A stretch of DNA of 64,000 bases from Prevotella sp. (GTDB taxonomy: Bacteria; Bacteroidota; Bacteroidia; Bacteroidales; Dysgonomonadaceae). Below, in pieces: positions 55,705 to 64,000 of this stretch. Made by a program: the position numbers and the translations under genes. The notes under the pieces were generated by a model that was given only the letters and a program-made list of their open reading frames with translations, did not search any database and had not been told where the DNA came from. The stretch is from the NCBI GenBank assembly GCA_031271965.1, contig JAISUS010000022.1:1-64000 (forward strand), read 5' to 3'. Position 1 is the first letter of the stretch. Every line of letters starts with the position of its first letter.

Positions 55705-57071
55705 TCCTTAGGAGGTATCAATTTAATCTTTATACCATAATAACGGCTCATCAGTTCGGCAGAAAAAGGATCTTCTCCATGTATATAAATACCACCGGAG
55801 AAACGTTCAAACTCACATTCCGATTTACCATCTTCTTTTGCTTGCTTTATTATAAGCTCACGTTCTTGTACAATATTTCGAAATGAATTGATCTCTTTAA
55901 TCGCAAAATAGAACGTAAAAAGGAAGCAAAATAGCCCAAATGTTATAATAAGCATTCGCGCCTGACGAATAAAATTATGCCGGAAATCTAGATTATAAAA
56001 TAAAATACCTGTTCCGATAATGAGGTATGTGACAACACCAAATAATGCCCTCCGAGGAAATGTAGGAGACAATACCATCGCATATACAGCTGCAATGGCA
56101 GCAATGGTATAAATCAGGCTCAACCTTAAATTATTATCACTATTTTTATAAGGAAAACGGTAAAATATAATATACATCAATAAAGTAACAAGCAGTAAAG
56201 GGCCACAATAGAACAACAGCGTATGGGTACTGTTAAACAAACGATATGCGAATACAAACAAATCGAAAGGCGAATGTCCTGCTCTCACATAATTCCCGGG
56301 CGCGGCTATCATTAAGAAAAAGCCTGCCAAACTTCCGATAAATCCGGTTATCAACCAAGCGGGAATATTCCATTTCTGCAAATAAAAATAAGCACAGTAC
56401 AAGATTGAGATAAGCAACATTGCAGCTGCTGTATTCTCATTTGTCCATCCTGCAATAACACCACATATAAAGATAATCACCGACATCAGAATCTGAGTAA
56501 CAACATTATTCTTTCTTCCTTGATACATTCGGAATGGAAGTAAAAACAATAGTATAAGAGTCGTACCCCAAAGATAATTTGCTGCACCCGTAAGCCAAAA
56601 GACCGTATCGCCTAATACCGGCTGTAAAAACCACACAGCCAGAGTGATTAAAATAAATAGCGAAAGGCTATTCTTTCCCCTACCTTTTATATGGTAATAA
56701 ATAAGAAATATATACCCCATATATGCTAAACTATTCAGTAAACCGGCAACGTAAGGAGGGAGAAGAAGTAAAACCTGAGCTATAAAATGAACAATACTTC
56801 GCCCACCCCACATATAATAATGATTTTCCTGAGACTCTAGTATATCAGCAACTGACGACACCAATCTGTCTTCGCCATAGACAAACATGTAAGCAAAGTC
56901 GTCAGAAATAAGAGGGGTCAATATATTAAGGATAAATATAACCGAAAAGCATACCAAGACTGCTATCACCCAGAATAAACCAGACTTTTTATTTACTATA
57001 GCCTCTGTTTTCTCGTAAGCATGGCGTAGAAAAGTAATACCTTTGTTTAATGTGTTCACACTTATATCCAT
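55701..57071 (-). CDS. DUF6056-family polytopic membrane protein
   Basis: 456-residue integral membrane protein with about ten helices and a short soluble tail. Family features include the first periplasmic loop SDDFAYMFVYGEDRLVSS and HYYMWGGRSIVHFIAQ, an arrangement like that of GtrC-type or mannosyltransferase-like membrane enzymes (Asp-Asp soon after helix 1). That resemblance suggests a polyprenyl-phosphate-sugar-dependent glycosyltransferase, but no catalysis is proven. It lies downstream of asnS on the same strand, beyond a terminator, so it has its own unit. Confidence 0.75.
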   Translation of the reverse strand: MDISVNTLNKGITFLRHAYEKTEAIVNKKSGLFWVIAVLVCFSVIFILNILTPLISDDFAYMFVYGEDRLVSSVADILESQENHYYMWGGRSIVHFIAQVLLLLPPYVAGLLNSLAYMGYIFLIYYHIKGRGKNSLSLFILITLAVWFLQPVLGDTVFWLTGAANYLWGTTLILLFLLPFRMYQGRKNNVVTQILMSVIIFICGVIAGWTNENTAAAMLLISILYCAYFYLQKWNIPAWLITGFIGSLAGFFLMIAAPGNYVRAGHSPFDLFVFAYRLFNSTHTLLFYCGPLLLVTLLMYIIFYRFPYKNSDNNLRLSLIYTIAAIAAVYAMVLSPTFPRRALFGVVTYLIIGTGILFYNLDFRHNFIRQARMLIITFGLFCFLFTFYFAIKEINSFRNIVQERELIIKQAKEDGKSECEFERFSGGIYIHGEDPFSAELMSRYYGIKIKLIPPKD

Positions 57072-57143
57072 TATTAAATTTTAACAAAGATAATATAAAT
57101 CTGTTCAGTTGCTTAATAAAAAAAAGCAGTAGATATTCTTACA

Positions 57144-57180
57144 AACAAAAAAGCAGCAAGAATGAATCCTGCTGCTTTTT
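57144..57180 (-). terminator. terminator of asnS
   Basis: aaaaagcagca (57148-57158) and tgctgcttttt (57170-57180) form an 11-bp stem. On the minus strand it lies just after the asnS stop and ends in a T run. Confidence 0.85.
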
Positions 57181-57198
57181 ATATAGTTTTTCTAAATA

Positions 57199-58596
57199 CT
57201 AATATTCTGCATTATTCGGCGTACGAGGGAAAGGTATTACATCTCGTATATTTGCCATACCTGTAATAAACAAAATAAGGCGTTCAAAACCAAGTCCAAA
57301 TCCGGCATGAGGAGCCGTGCCAAATCTACGGGTCTCCATATACCACCAAATAGGATCTGTGTTCATGTTCAGTTCTTTTGTCCGTTGAACCAACTTGTCA
57401 TAATCGGCTTCTCGTTCCGAGCCTCCAATGATCTCGCCAATTTTAGGGAAAAGAACATCCATACCTCGTACAGTCTTTCCATCTTCATTCTGTTTCATAT
57501 AGAATGATTTTATCTCTTTCGGATAATCAGTAAGGATAACCGGACGCTTAAAATGCTTTTCTACCAAATAGCGTTCGTGTTCAGACTGCAAATCTGCACC
57601 CCAGTATACAGGGAATTCAAATTTATGACCGCTCTTTTCCAATATTTCTACACCTTCTGTATAAGTCAGGCGCACAAAATCATTAGCTACAACAAAAGAC
57701 AAACGATCTATCAGTTCCTTATCGAAATGTTCCGCCAAGAATTCAATATCATCTTTACAATGCTCTAGTGCATAATGAATCAGATATTTCAAGAAATCTT
57801 CTGCCAAATCCATATTATCATGGATATCATAGAAAGCAACTTCCGGTTCTATCATCCAGAATTCAGCTAAGTGACGAGGGGTATTCGAATTTTCGGCACG
57901 AAACGTTGGCCCGAAAGTATAGATTGCTCCAAGTGCCATTGCTCCAAGTTCACCTTCAAGCTGACCGGAAACTGTCAAGTTAGTCTGGCGTCCAAAAAAG
58001 TCCTCCGAATAATCAACCTGCCCTGCATCAGTACGGGGAGTATTGTTAAAGTCTAGCGTTGTGACCTGAAACATAGAACCCGCCCCTTCCGCATCGGAAG
58101 CCGTAACAATCGGTGTATGGAAATAATAAAAGCCCCTATCGTTAAAATATTTATGAATAGCATAGGCCATGTGATGGCGAATACGGAATATTGCACCGAA
58201 AGTGTTTGTCCGTGGACGCAGATATGCTATATCACGAAGAAACTCAAGCGAATGGCCTTTCTTCTGTAAAGGATAAGTTTCCGGATCGGCTGTTCCATAT
58301 ATTTCTATACTATCAGCCTGGACCTCCACACTTTGTCCTTTTCCTTGTGACTCCACTAATTTTCCTATCACATGGATGCAAGCTCCTGTAGTTATCGGTT
58401 TAAAAAACTCATCACCGAATTTTTCGACATCAGCAACAATCTGAAGATTATGAATTGCAGACCCGTCATTAAGGTGAATAAAATTCACATATTTATTACC
58501 CCGGATAGTACGTACCCATCCTTTCACATCAACGGCAGTTCCAAAATCTTTTCTTTGAAACAGATCTACAATCTTCGTTCTACGAATAGTCTCCAT
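57199..58596 (-). CDS. asnS: asparagine--tRNA ligase
   Basis: Class IIb aminoacyl-tRNA synthetase charging tRNA-Asn. Residues about 15-110 are the OB-fold anticodon-binding domain ([24 protein letters not shown]). The class II motifs are seen: motif 1 around [17 protein letters not shown], motif 2 [21 protein letters not shown], motif 3 [15 protein letters not shown] near the C-terminus. The 465-residue length is normal. rluB-type pseudouridine synthase lies upstream by 29 nt, so they may share a transcript. Confidence 0.96.
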   Translation of the reverse strand: METIRRTKIVDLFQRKDFGTAVDVKGWVRTIRGNKYVNFIHLNDGSAIHNLQIVADVEKFGDEFFKPITTGACIHVIGKLVESQGKGQSVEVQADSIEIYGTADPETYPLQKKGHSLEFLRDIAYLRPRTNTFGAIFRIRHHMAYAIHKYFNDRGFYYFHTPIVTASDAEGAGSMFQVTTLDFNNTPRTDAGQVDYSEDFFGRQTNLTVSGQLEGELGAMALGAIYTFGPTFRAENSNTPRHLAEFWMIEPEVAFYDIHDNMDLAEDFLKYLIHYALEHCKDDIEFLAEHFDKELIDRLSFVVANDFVRLTYTEGVEILEKSGHKFEFPVYWGADLQSEHERYLVEKHFKRPVILTDYPKEIKSFYMKQNEDGKTVRGMDVLFPKIGEIIGGSEREADYDKLVQRTKELNMNTDPIWWYMETRRFGTAPHAGFGLGFERLILFITGMANIRDVIPFPRTPNNAEY

Positions 58597-58625
58597 TTTC
58601 TATTAGTAATTATTAATCTCCTTAT

Positions 58626-59879
58626 TTATTCAAACGCTCCCATACGAAGCATGTTCACTTCTTTTTCTGACAGATAACGCCATTTACCTCTAACTACATT
58701 CTTTTTAGTTAGCCCTGCAAAATAAACCCGGTCTAATTTCATAACCTGATAGCCTAGTTTTTCAAATATGCGGCGAACAATACGGTTACGACCCGAATGA
58801 ATTTCAATTCCCACGACATTGAGTGTATCTTCAGACTGGTATGCAATAGAGTCTGCATGTATCTCTCCATCATCCAGATCAATACCATCGGCAATGGCCT
58901 GCATATCTTCGATAGCTACATCGCGGTCCAGTGTTACCTGATATATTTTTTTCTTCTTAAATTTAGGATGCATCAGTTTTGACGCCAAGTCTCCATCATT
59001 GGTAAGAAGAAGAACCCCTGTTGTATTTCTATCTAAACGGCCTACGGGATAGATACGCTCTGGACATGCATTTTTCACTAAATCCATCACTGTCAGACGA
59101 TTTTGCGGATCATCCGAAGTTGTTACACAGTTCTTAGGTTTGTTAAGTAATACATATACTTTGCTTTCAAGACGAACAGGTTGATCTTGGAAAGTAACCA
59201 AATCTCCACGAGTTACTTTAGCCCCCAGTTGATCAACAACTTCTCCATTAACCTTTACAACACCTGATGTAATGTATGCATCTGCCTCACGACGTGAGCA
59301 AACACCAGCATTTGCCAAATATTTATTCAATCGCAAAGGTGTGTTCGGATCAATATTTTCTTTATATTTAACCGGTTTTACCAATCTCTTTATTCCACTT
59401 GGCTTACTATAGCCTCCGCCACCACCTCTATTATTATTTGATGGTCGGCGATTATCGTTTCCTCTATTTCCATAGGAGTTTCCACGAGAATTATTTCCGC
59501 CACGGTTATTTGAATACCCTCCGCCTCTATTGTCGGAGTAGCCCCCGCTTCTATTATCGGAATATCCTCCACCCCTATTGTCGGAATAACTACCACGATT
59601 ACCAGAAGGCCGGCTTTGATTGTTATTATAAGAACGCCGTTCGTTATTATCGTTCCTTTCATATGATCTTGAGGTACGATCGGAACCATAAGAACCACCT
59701 TGCCTGTCGCCATCCGTTCTGTACGGATTACGCTCTCTCGCCCCTTGATCTACATCATAAGCCTGTTTACGCAAATCTCCTACACGGGCACGTTTTTTCT
59801 TTACAGGCTCGTTTGAATTGTCTTCTGATGAAGAGTAACCATCTCGGCCGTCTCTATCATTACCTTTGTCTGTCACCAT
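58626..59879 (-). CDS. RluB-type 23S rRNA pseudouridine synthase with a Gly/Arg/Tyr-rich tail
   Basis: Pseudouridine synthase of the RsuA/RluB group: S4 domain at about 181-228 (LRLNKYLANAGVCSRREAD), then the catalytic domain with Asp283 in VGRLDRNTTGVLLLTNDG. The first 175 residues are a low-complexity extension, Asn/Gly/Arg/Ser/Tyr-rich, holding four near-identical 8-residue GYSDNRGG units at 97-128 and an N-terminal acidic/basic stretch. Such tails resemble RGG-box RNA-binding regions. The length of 417 is far above E. coli RluB (about 290). It is common in Bacteroidetes relatives. It is followed by asnS after 29 nt and preceded by purB. Confidence 0.9.
   Translation of the reverse strand: MVTDKGNDRDGRDGYSSSEDNSNEPVKKKRARVGDLRKQAYDVDQGARERNPYRTDGDRQGGSYGSDRTSRSYERNDNNERRSYNNNQSRPSGNRGSYSDNRGGGYSDNRSGGYSDNRGGGYSNNRGGNNSRGNSYGNRGNDNRRPSNNNRGGGGGYSKPSGIKRLVKPVKYKENIDPNTPLRLNKYLANAGVCSRREADAYITSGVVKVNGEVVDQLGAKVTRGDLVTFQDQPVRLESKVYVLLNKPKNCVTTSDDPQNRLTVMDLVKNACPERIYPVGRLDRNTTGVLLLTNDGDLASKLMHPKFKKKKIYQVTLDRDVAIEDMQAIADGIDLDDGEIHADSIAYQSEDTLNVVGIEIHSGRNRIVRRIFEKLGYQVMKLDRVYFAGLTKKNVVRGKWRYLSEKEVNMLRMGAFE
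59496..59591 (-). repeat. intragenic 24-bp tandem repeat in the pseudouridine synthase gene
   Basis: Four units of 24 bp code for the octapeptide (S/G)YS(D/N)NR(G/S)G at residues 97-128. The repeats are similar but not identical. Repeat number could vary between strains. Confidence 0.8.
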
Positions 59880-59944
59880 TATTTTTCCCTTGTTTTTAAA
59901 ATATACATTTTTTAATTTAATATAACCTCTCGGCTACTTGCAGA

Positions 59945-61288
59945 TTACACACCTGTATAAGTATGAGGCGTAATTTTCTTCAATTCGTCTTTCACAGTGT
60001 CGTTCACATCCAATCCTTCAATAAAATCTGAAATAGAGTCCGCTGTAATAGCATTATTGGTCCGGGTGAGCGCCTTTAAAGCTTCGTATGGTTTCGGATA
60101 TCCTTCACGGCGCAAAACCGTCTGAATACCTTCTGCCACCACAGCCCAACAATTTTCCAGATCCTTAAATAAGGCTTCGTTATTTAATAATAATTTATCT
60201 AATCCTTTTAATGTGCTTTGAATAGCTATTACTATATGCCCGATAGGCACTCCTATATTACGCAAAACAGTGGAATCGGTCAAATCGCGCTGCAATCTGG
60301 AAATCGGCAGCTTCGCTGCAAGATGTTCTAAAATAGCATTCGCTATACCTAAATTTCCTTCTGCATTTTCGAAATCAATAGGATTTACTTTATGTGGCAT
60401 AGCCGATGATCCAATTTCGCCTTCTTTAATCCTCTGTTTAAAATATTCCATTGAAATATACTGCCAAAAGTCCCTGTTAAGGTCGATCATTATAGTATCT
60501 ATTCGTTTTAATCCATCGAATATTGCGGCCAGATTGTCATAATTAGAAATTTGCGTAGTCCATTCTTCTCTTACCAGGCCGAGTTTTTCGGACACAAATC
60601 TATTACCGAAAGCTTTCCAGTCATAAGAAGGATAGGCAATATTATGCGCATTATAATTCCCTGTCGCTCCTCCAAACTTAGCAGAAAGAGGTATTGACTT
60701 CAACAGTTGCAGTTGTCTTTCCAATCGGCTGACAAAAACCATTATCTCTTTCCCCAGACGAGTAGGTGATGCAGGTTGTCCATGTGTTTTAGCAAGCATA
60801 GCTACATCAGCCCATTGATTAGCCTGTGCTCTCAATTTTATGATCAGTTCTTCCAGCAACGGATAATAAAACTCATTCAGAGCATCTTTTAAAGAAAGCG
60901 GTATCGAGGTATTGTTAATATCCTGAGAGGTTAATCCGAAGTGTATAAACTCTTTATATTCGTGTAACCCAAGCTCATCAAATTTTTCCTTCAAAAAATA
61001 TTCAACAGCCTTTACGTCATGGTTTGTCACCTTCTCTGTTTCTTTGATTTGCAAAGCATCTTCCACAGAGAAATCACTCACAATTCTTTTCAGATTCTGA
61101 CATACAGTCTGATCTACATTTCTCAATTGAGGGAGAGGTAATTCACATAGTGAAATAAAATACTCCACTTCAACCAATACACGATATTTGATAAGAGCAT
61201 ATTCCGAAAAATAATCAGCCAGTTTCTCCGTTTTACTTCGATAACGTCCATCTATAGGCGAAATGGAAGTTAAGGGGGTTAGTGTCAT
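59945..61288 (-). CDS. purB: adenylosuccinate lyase
   Basis: Fumarase-superfamily enzyme acting twice in purine synthesis: SAICAR to AICAR, and adenylosuccinate to AMP. The opening PLTSISPIDGRY and the signature GSSAMPHKVNPIDFENAEG (catalytic flexible loop with Ser) are present; TKTHGQP appears as AKTHGQPASPTRLG, containing the catalytic His. The protein has 447 residues, normal for the family. It lies upstream of the rluB-asnS pair by 65 nt on the same strand. Confidence 0.96.
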   Translation of the reverse strand: MTLTPLTSISPIDGRYRSKTEKLADYFSEYALIKYRVLVEVEYFISLCELPLPQLRNVDQTVCQNLKRIVSDFSVEDALQIKETEKVTNHDVKAVEYFLKEKFDELGLHEYKEFIHFGLTSQDINNTSIPLSLKDALNEFYYPLLEELIIKLRAQANQWADVAMLAKTHGQPASPTRLGKEIMVFVSRLERQLQLLKSIPLSAKFGGATGNYNAHNIAYPSYDWKAFGNRFVSEKLGLVREEWTTQISNYDNLAAIFDGLKRIDTIMIDLNRDFWQYISMEYFKQRIKEGEIGSSAMPHKVNPIDFENAEGNLGIANAILEHLAAKLPISRLQRDLTDSTVLRNIGVPIGHIVIAIQSTLKGLDKLLLNNEALFKDLENCWAVVAEGIQTVLRREGYPKPYEALKALTRTNNAITADSISDFIEGLDVNDTVKDELKKITPHTYTGV

Positions 61289-61357
61289 CTTAATACAAGA
61301 AATTTTGTGTTTTTAATACTTTGAAATCCTTTCAATATCACTACTTACTTTGAACTA

Positions 61358-61365
61358 CAAATATA
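61358..61365 (-). promoter_or_regulatory. -7 element of purB
   Basis: On the minus strand the sequence reads TATATTTG, matching TAnnTTTG, about 70 nt before the purB ATG; no TTG at the usual -33 distance. Confidence 0.4.
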
Positions 61366-61434
61366 TAATAAATATTATTCAGTTAGTTTTTTTAACACTG
61401 AGATTACGTGTTTTTTTATCTTTTTTATGAAGAA

Positions 61435-62541
61435 TCAAGAGAATTGATTGAGCACTTCAACAATCTTATGCATCTCTTCACTTTTTAAGGATGGATACAA
61501 AGGCAAACTTAGGACTTCTTCCTGCAAGCATTCTGCGACCGGAACAACTACACTTCTTAGCTTTGAATAAGCTTCTTGCTTATGTATTGACAACGGATAA
61601 TGAATCTGTGTATGGATACCATTTTCCAGCAAATACTGCTGAAGCCTGTCCCGTCGCGAAGAGCGTATAACATATAGATGAAATACATGACTTCCCACAT
61701 GATCCACTTCAGGTAAGATAATTTGTGAGTTCTTTATGTTTTCGGAATAGTAACGAGCTATTTCTATCCGTCTCTTATTATCTTCATCTAAATACTTCAA
61801 ACGAACTGATAATATTGCAGCTTGCATCTCGTCGAGACGAGAGTTCAGCCCTTTATATTTATGAATATATTTATCATCCGAGCCATAATTGGAAAGAGCC
61901 CTTACTATTTCCGCCAAACTATCATCATTCGTTGTAACAGCTCCCGCATCGCCCAACGCACCGAGGTTTTTCACCGGATAGAAGCTAAAAGCAGCAGCGT
62001 CGGCCAGACCGCCGACTTTCCAGCCTTCATAAATCGCACCATGTGCCTGAGCTGCATCTTCTATCAATTTCAGGTTATATTGTCTGGCAATTATTCTCAG
62101 TTCTTCCATTGCTGCGACCTGCCCATATAGATGAACAGCGATAATAGCTTTCGTCTTGGAGCTTACCTTTTTAAGAATCACCGCCGGGTCTATATTGTAT
62201 GTATGTATGCTGCAATCGACAAATATCGGTTTAAGCCCACATTGCGAAACAGCCAAAGCTGTTGCTATGAAAGAATTTGCAGGAACTATTATCTCGTCTC
62301 CCTCTTCCATAATGCCTTGCACCATATATCCCATCAAAATGAGACGAATAGCATCAAGCCCATTCCCGACTCCAATACAGTGATTCGTACCACAATAAGC
62401 GGCAAAATCTTTCTCAAATTTCTCTTTCTCTTCCCCCAATATATACCATCCGGAATCGATTACGCGCGATGCAGCCTCTTTAAACTCAGAAGCATATCGC
62501 TTGTTCTCCCGCTCTAGATTAAGGAAAAGAATAGGTTCCAT
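61435..62541 (-). CDS. DegT/DnrJ/EryC1/StrS-family PLP aminotransferase
   Basis: Aminotransferase of the sugar nucleotide type, 368 residues. The PLP-Lys is Lys191 in [17 protein letters not shown], the PLP Asp is Asp162 in [11 protein letters not shown], and the substrate-binding [11 protein letters not shown] and [13 protein letters not shown] motifs are visible. Family members transaminate keto-sugar nucleotides for surface glycans. No sugar dehydratase or glycosyltransferase is adjacent. It lies 3 nt downstream of recN on the same strand, probably one transcript by chance of order. Confidence 0.9.
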   Translation of the reverse strand: MEPILFLNLERENKRYASEFKEAASRVIDSGWYILGEEKEKFEKDFAAYCGTNHCIGVGNGLDAIRLILMGYMVQGIMEEGDEIIVPANSFIATALAVSQCGLKPIFVDCSIHTYNIDPAVILKKVSSKTKAIIAVHLYGQVAAMEELRIIARQYNLKLIEDAAQAHGAIYEGWKVGGLADAAAFSFYPVKNLGALGDAGAVTTNDDSLAEIVRALSNYGSDDKYIHKYKGLNSRLDEMQAAILSVRLKYLDEDNKRRIEIARYYSENIKNSQIILPEVDHVGSHVFHLYVIRSSRRDRLQQYLLENGIHTQIHYPLSIHKQEAYSKLRSVVVPVAECLQEEVLSLPLYPSLKSEEMHKIVEVLNQFS

Positions 62542-62544
62542 ATC

Positions 62545-64000
62545 TTATGCTTTTACCCCCAACATTACTTTAGCATTCTGTATAGCTGCTTCTGTAACAA
62601 CAGCCCCACTAAGCATACGGGCAATTTCATCAAGCCGATCTTTATCCGATAACATAACCAACTTAGTAGTTGTAGAATCGAAACTGTCGTCCGATTTATA
62701 AACCTTATAATGTGCCTTACCCTTCGCCGCTATCTGTGGAAGATGAGTTATAGCTATCACTTGCATATTTTGGCCAAATTCAAGCATCACCTCTCCCATT
62801 TTATCCGCTATTTCTCCGGAAACTCCGGTATCAATCTCGTCAAATATAATTGAAGGCAGAGCCGTTGCTCCTGCTATCATCGATTTAAGGCAAAGCATTA
62901 TCCTCGATATTTCACCTCCGGATGCAATGTTTGCCACAGGCTGCAATGGGACATTTTTATTCGCAGAAAATTGGAATAGAATACTGTTCATACCGTACAC
63001 ATTCGGAGTACCTTCTGCTATAACATCACATTTAAACCGGATATTAGGCATCCCCAGATAGGAGACTTTGCCTATAAGCTCCTTTTCTATTTTTTCTGAG
63101 ACAGATATTCGCTTATCGGTTAAAGCCTTAGCTAAATCAAGCATCTTTTTTTGCTTTGTCTGCACTTCTTTCTCCAAAGCTTCCACCTGCTGATCGGAAG
63201 ATTCTATATTTGTCAGTTTTTGGGCTAACTCTTTATAAAGTCCCAACAATTCTTCAACACTCGACAAATGATATTTCTTCTGTAATGTATAAATCAGGTC
63301 GAGGCGGGATTCAATAAAGGTTAATCTTTCAGAATTAAAATCAACATCTCCTGCCAGACGCTCCATTTCAGAAGCCATATCTTTCATATCTATATATGCG
63401 GTTTCCAGCCGTTGAGATATTTCTTCCGCCCGCTGATATACTTTGAGCAACGATCGGGATGCATTCAATCCTTCTTTCAAGGCAGGAACCACACCCTTCT
63501 CATCATCAGACAGCAAAGAATGTATTTTGTATAAAGAACTTTTAATATCTTCCGCATGATTCAGAGTATCTAGCTCCCTCTCCAATTCCTCCTGCTCTCC
63601 TTCCTGTAAAGCAGCTTCTTGTAGTGAATCGTATTGAAAGCGTAAATAATCTTCTTCCTCTCTACTTTTTCTAACCTGATCTTTTAAATCTTCGAGAGCC
63701 TTCCCGGCCAGCCTATACTGATGATAAACTTGTTGGTATTCTTTTAATAAGTTTTTATTTCCGGCTAAAGCATCCACAACCTGCATCTGGAAACGACTGT
63801 CTGCCAATAATAGATTCTGATGTTGCGAATGTATATCGATCAACTGCCCGCCTAATTCTTTCAGATCGTTAAGACCCACAGGCGAATCGTTTATAAAAGC
63901 GCGTGATTTACCGGTAGATAAAATCTCGCGGCGAAGAATATAACTATCCGGATCGTACTCTATTCCTTTATCTTCACAAAATTCTTTCAGATCATATGCC
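62545..64000 (-). CDS. recN: DNA repair protein RecN (N-terminus outside the window)
   Basis: SMC-like ATPase in double-strand break repair. The visible 484 residues cover most of the protein: at the right edge EYDPDSYILRREILSTGKSRAF and NDSPVGLNDLKELGGQ, then the Q-loop-like SQHQNLLL, a long coiled-coil (about 70-300), the ABC signature region ASGGEISRIMLCLKSMI, Walker B IIFDEIDTGVSG, and a His loop ITHLPQIA. The Walker A end lies beyond position 64000, about 70 residues. Reading continues in frame to the edge with no stop. DegT aminotransferase follows 3 nt downstream. Confidence 0.96.
   Translation of the reverse strand, partial: AYDLKEFCEDKGIEYDPDSYILRREILSTGKSRAFINDSPVGLNDLKELGGQLIDIHSQHQNLLLADSRFQMQVVDALAGNKNLLKEYQQVYHQYRLAGKALEDLKDQVRKSREEEDYLRFQYDSLQEAALQEGEQEELERELDTLNHAEDIKSSLYKIHSLLSDDEKGVVPALKEGLNASRSLLKVYQRAEEISQRLETAYIDMKDMASEMERLAGDVDFNSERLTFIESRLDLIYTLQKKYHLSSVEELLGLYKELAQKLTNIESSDQQVEALEKEVQTKQKKMLDLAKALTDKRISVSEKIEKELIGKVSYLGMPNIRFKCDVIAEGTPNVYGMNSILFQFSANKNVPLQPVANIASGGEISRIMLCLKSMIAGATALPSIIFDEIDTGVSGEIADKMGEVMLEFGQNMQVIAITHLPQIAAKGKAHYKVYKSDDSFDSTTTKLVMLSDKDRLDEIARMLSGAVVTEAAIQNAKVMLGVKA

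Noticed and set aside
59390-59899. ORFs of 107 to 166 codons on both strands over the low-complexity tail of the pseudouridine synthase gene
   Set aside because: They are frame shadows of the repetitive Gly/Arg/Tyr codons and have no motif.
61393-61412. Hairpin aacac/gtgtt followed by T7 between purB and the DegT gene
   Set aside because: The T run is on the plus strand but no plus-strand gene ends there; the stem is only 5 bp. It is unlikely to be a real terminator.
1-64000. CRISPR array, tRNA, rRNA, prophage or integrative element
   Set aside because: No regularly spaced repeats, tRNA cloverleaf, rRNA stretch, integrase, recombinase or phage gene was seen anywhere in the window.

Overview
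The window is a stretch of low-GC chromosome from a member of the Bacteroidetes, most likely order Bacteroidales. A Dysgonomonas- or Parabacteroides-like organism fits best, but the genus is a guess. The evidence is the family content (HU-CCDC81/SPOR protein, DUF4270, DUF4199, DUF4834, a TonB-dependent receptor with a carboxypeptidase-like N-domain, short-form glycogen synthase, bacterial GH3, AdoCbl ribonucleotide reductase) and repeated promoters of the Bacteroidetes type (TAnnTTTG at -7, often with TTG about 19 to 21 nt upstream). No tRNA, rRNA, CRISPR array, intact insertion sequence or prophage was seen. Most of the window is core chromosome.

Layout. 1-1.2 kb: rpsF-rpsR-rplI. 1.2-2 kb: an unknown two-repeat lipoprotein. 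2-5.4 kb: a nitrosative/oxidative stress locus (hcp and its ferredoxin-like partner, divergent from a Crp/Fnr regulator, with a near-perfect palindrome between them). 5.6-8.8 kb: the oxidative pentose phosphate operon gnd-zwf-pgl. 8.9-11.9 kb: a DUF4304 protein and a GH3 enzyme overlapping a second Crp/Fnr regulator. 12-21 kb: protein quality control and housekeeping (trigger factor, metallophosphoesterase, ClpP-ClpX, RecQ, CoaD, S41 protease). 21-27 kb: Nim-like flavoprotein, PepD, OmpH/Skp-like chaperone, AroE, Upp, HU-CCDC81/SPOR protein, GmhA. 27.2-31.2 kb: an isolated Wza-like/Wzc-like pair for polysaccharide export plus a free-methionine sulfoxide reductase. 31-39.6 kb: anion transporter, tRNA methyltransferase, Lon, DUF4199 + GT2, nitroreductase, MntP-like pump, DUF4834. 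39.7-46.8 kb: NrdJ, zinc ribbon/Nif3 pair, DUF1801, DnaJ-GrpE. 46.9-52 kb: MATE pump, PanD-PanC, short glycogen-synthase-like protein, DUF4270. 52-55 kb: a His-rich membrane protein and a TonB receptor. 55-64 kb: LysE transporter, DUF6056, AsnS, RluB-type pseudouridine synthase with a long low-complexity tail, PurB, DegT aminotransferase, and RecN cut by the right edge.

How the parts work together. hcp, its ferredoxin and the Crp regulator look like one NO-responsive unit around a shared operator. gnd, zwf and pgl cover all three oxidative pentose phosphate steps. ClpP and ClpX make one protease and DnaJ and GrpE one chaperone team. PanC and PanD make pantothenate and CoaD acts later on the same route to CoA. 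The Wza/Wzc pair would export a polymer made elsewhere. The His-rich protein and the TonB receptor probably take up one metal or metal chelate.

Several genes need a start other than the longest possible one. A -7 promoter element lies over or next to the upstream start of the hcp-linked Crp regulator (true start 4707) and gmhA (26500). Family alignment or signal peptides move the starts of wza (27311), the methionine sulfoxide reductase (30670), GT2 (37196), DUF1801 (44682), dnaJ (46220) and panD (48651). I found no convincing large novel system. The best leads are the His-rich/TonB locus with its structured leader, the glycogen-synthase-like protein lacking the nucleotide-sugar motif, the hcp operator, the clpP leader and the GH3-Crp operon.
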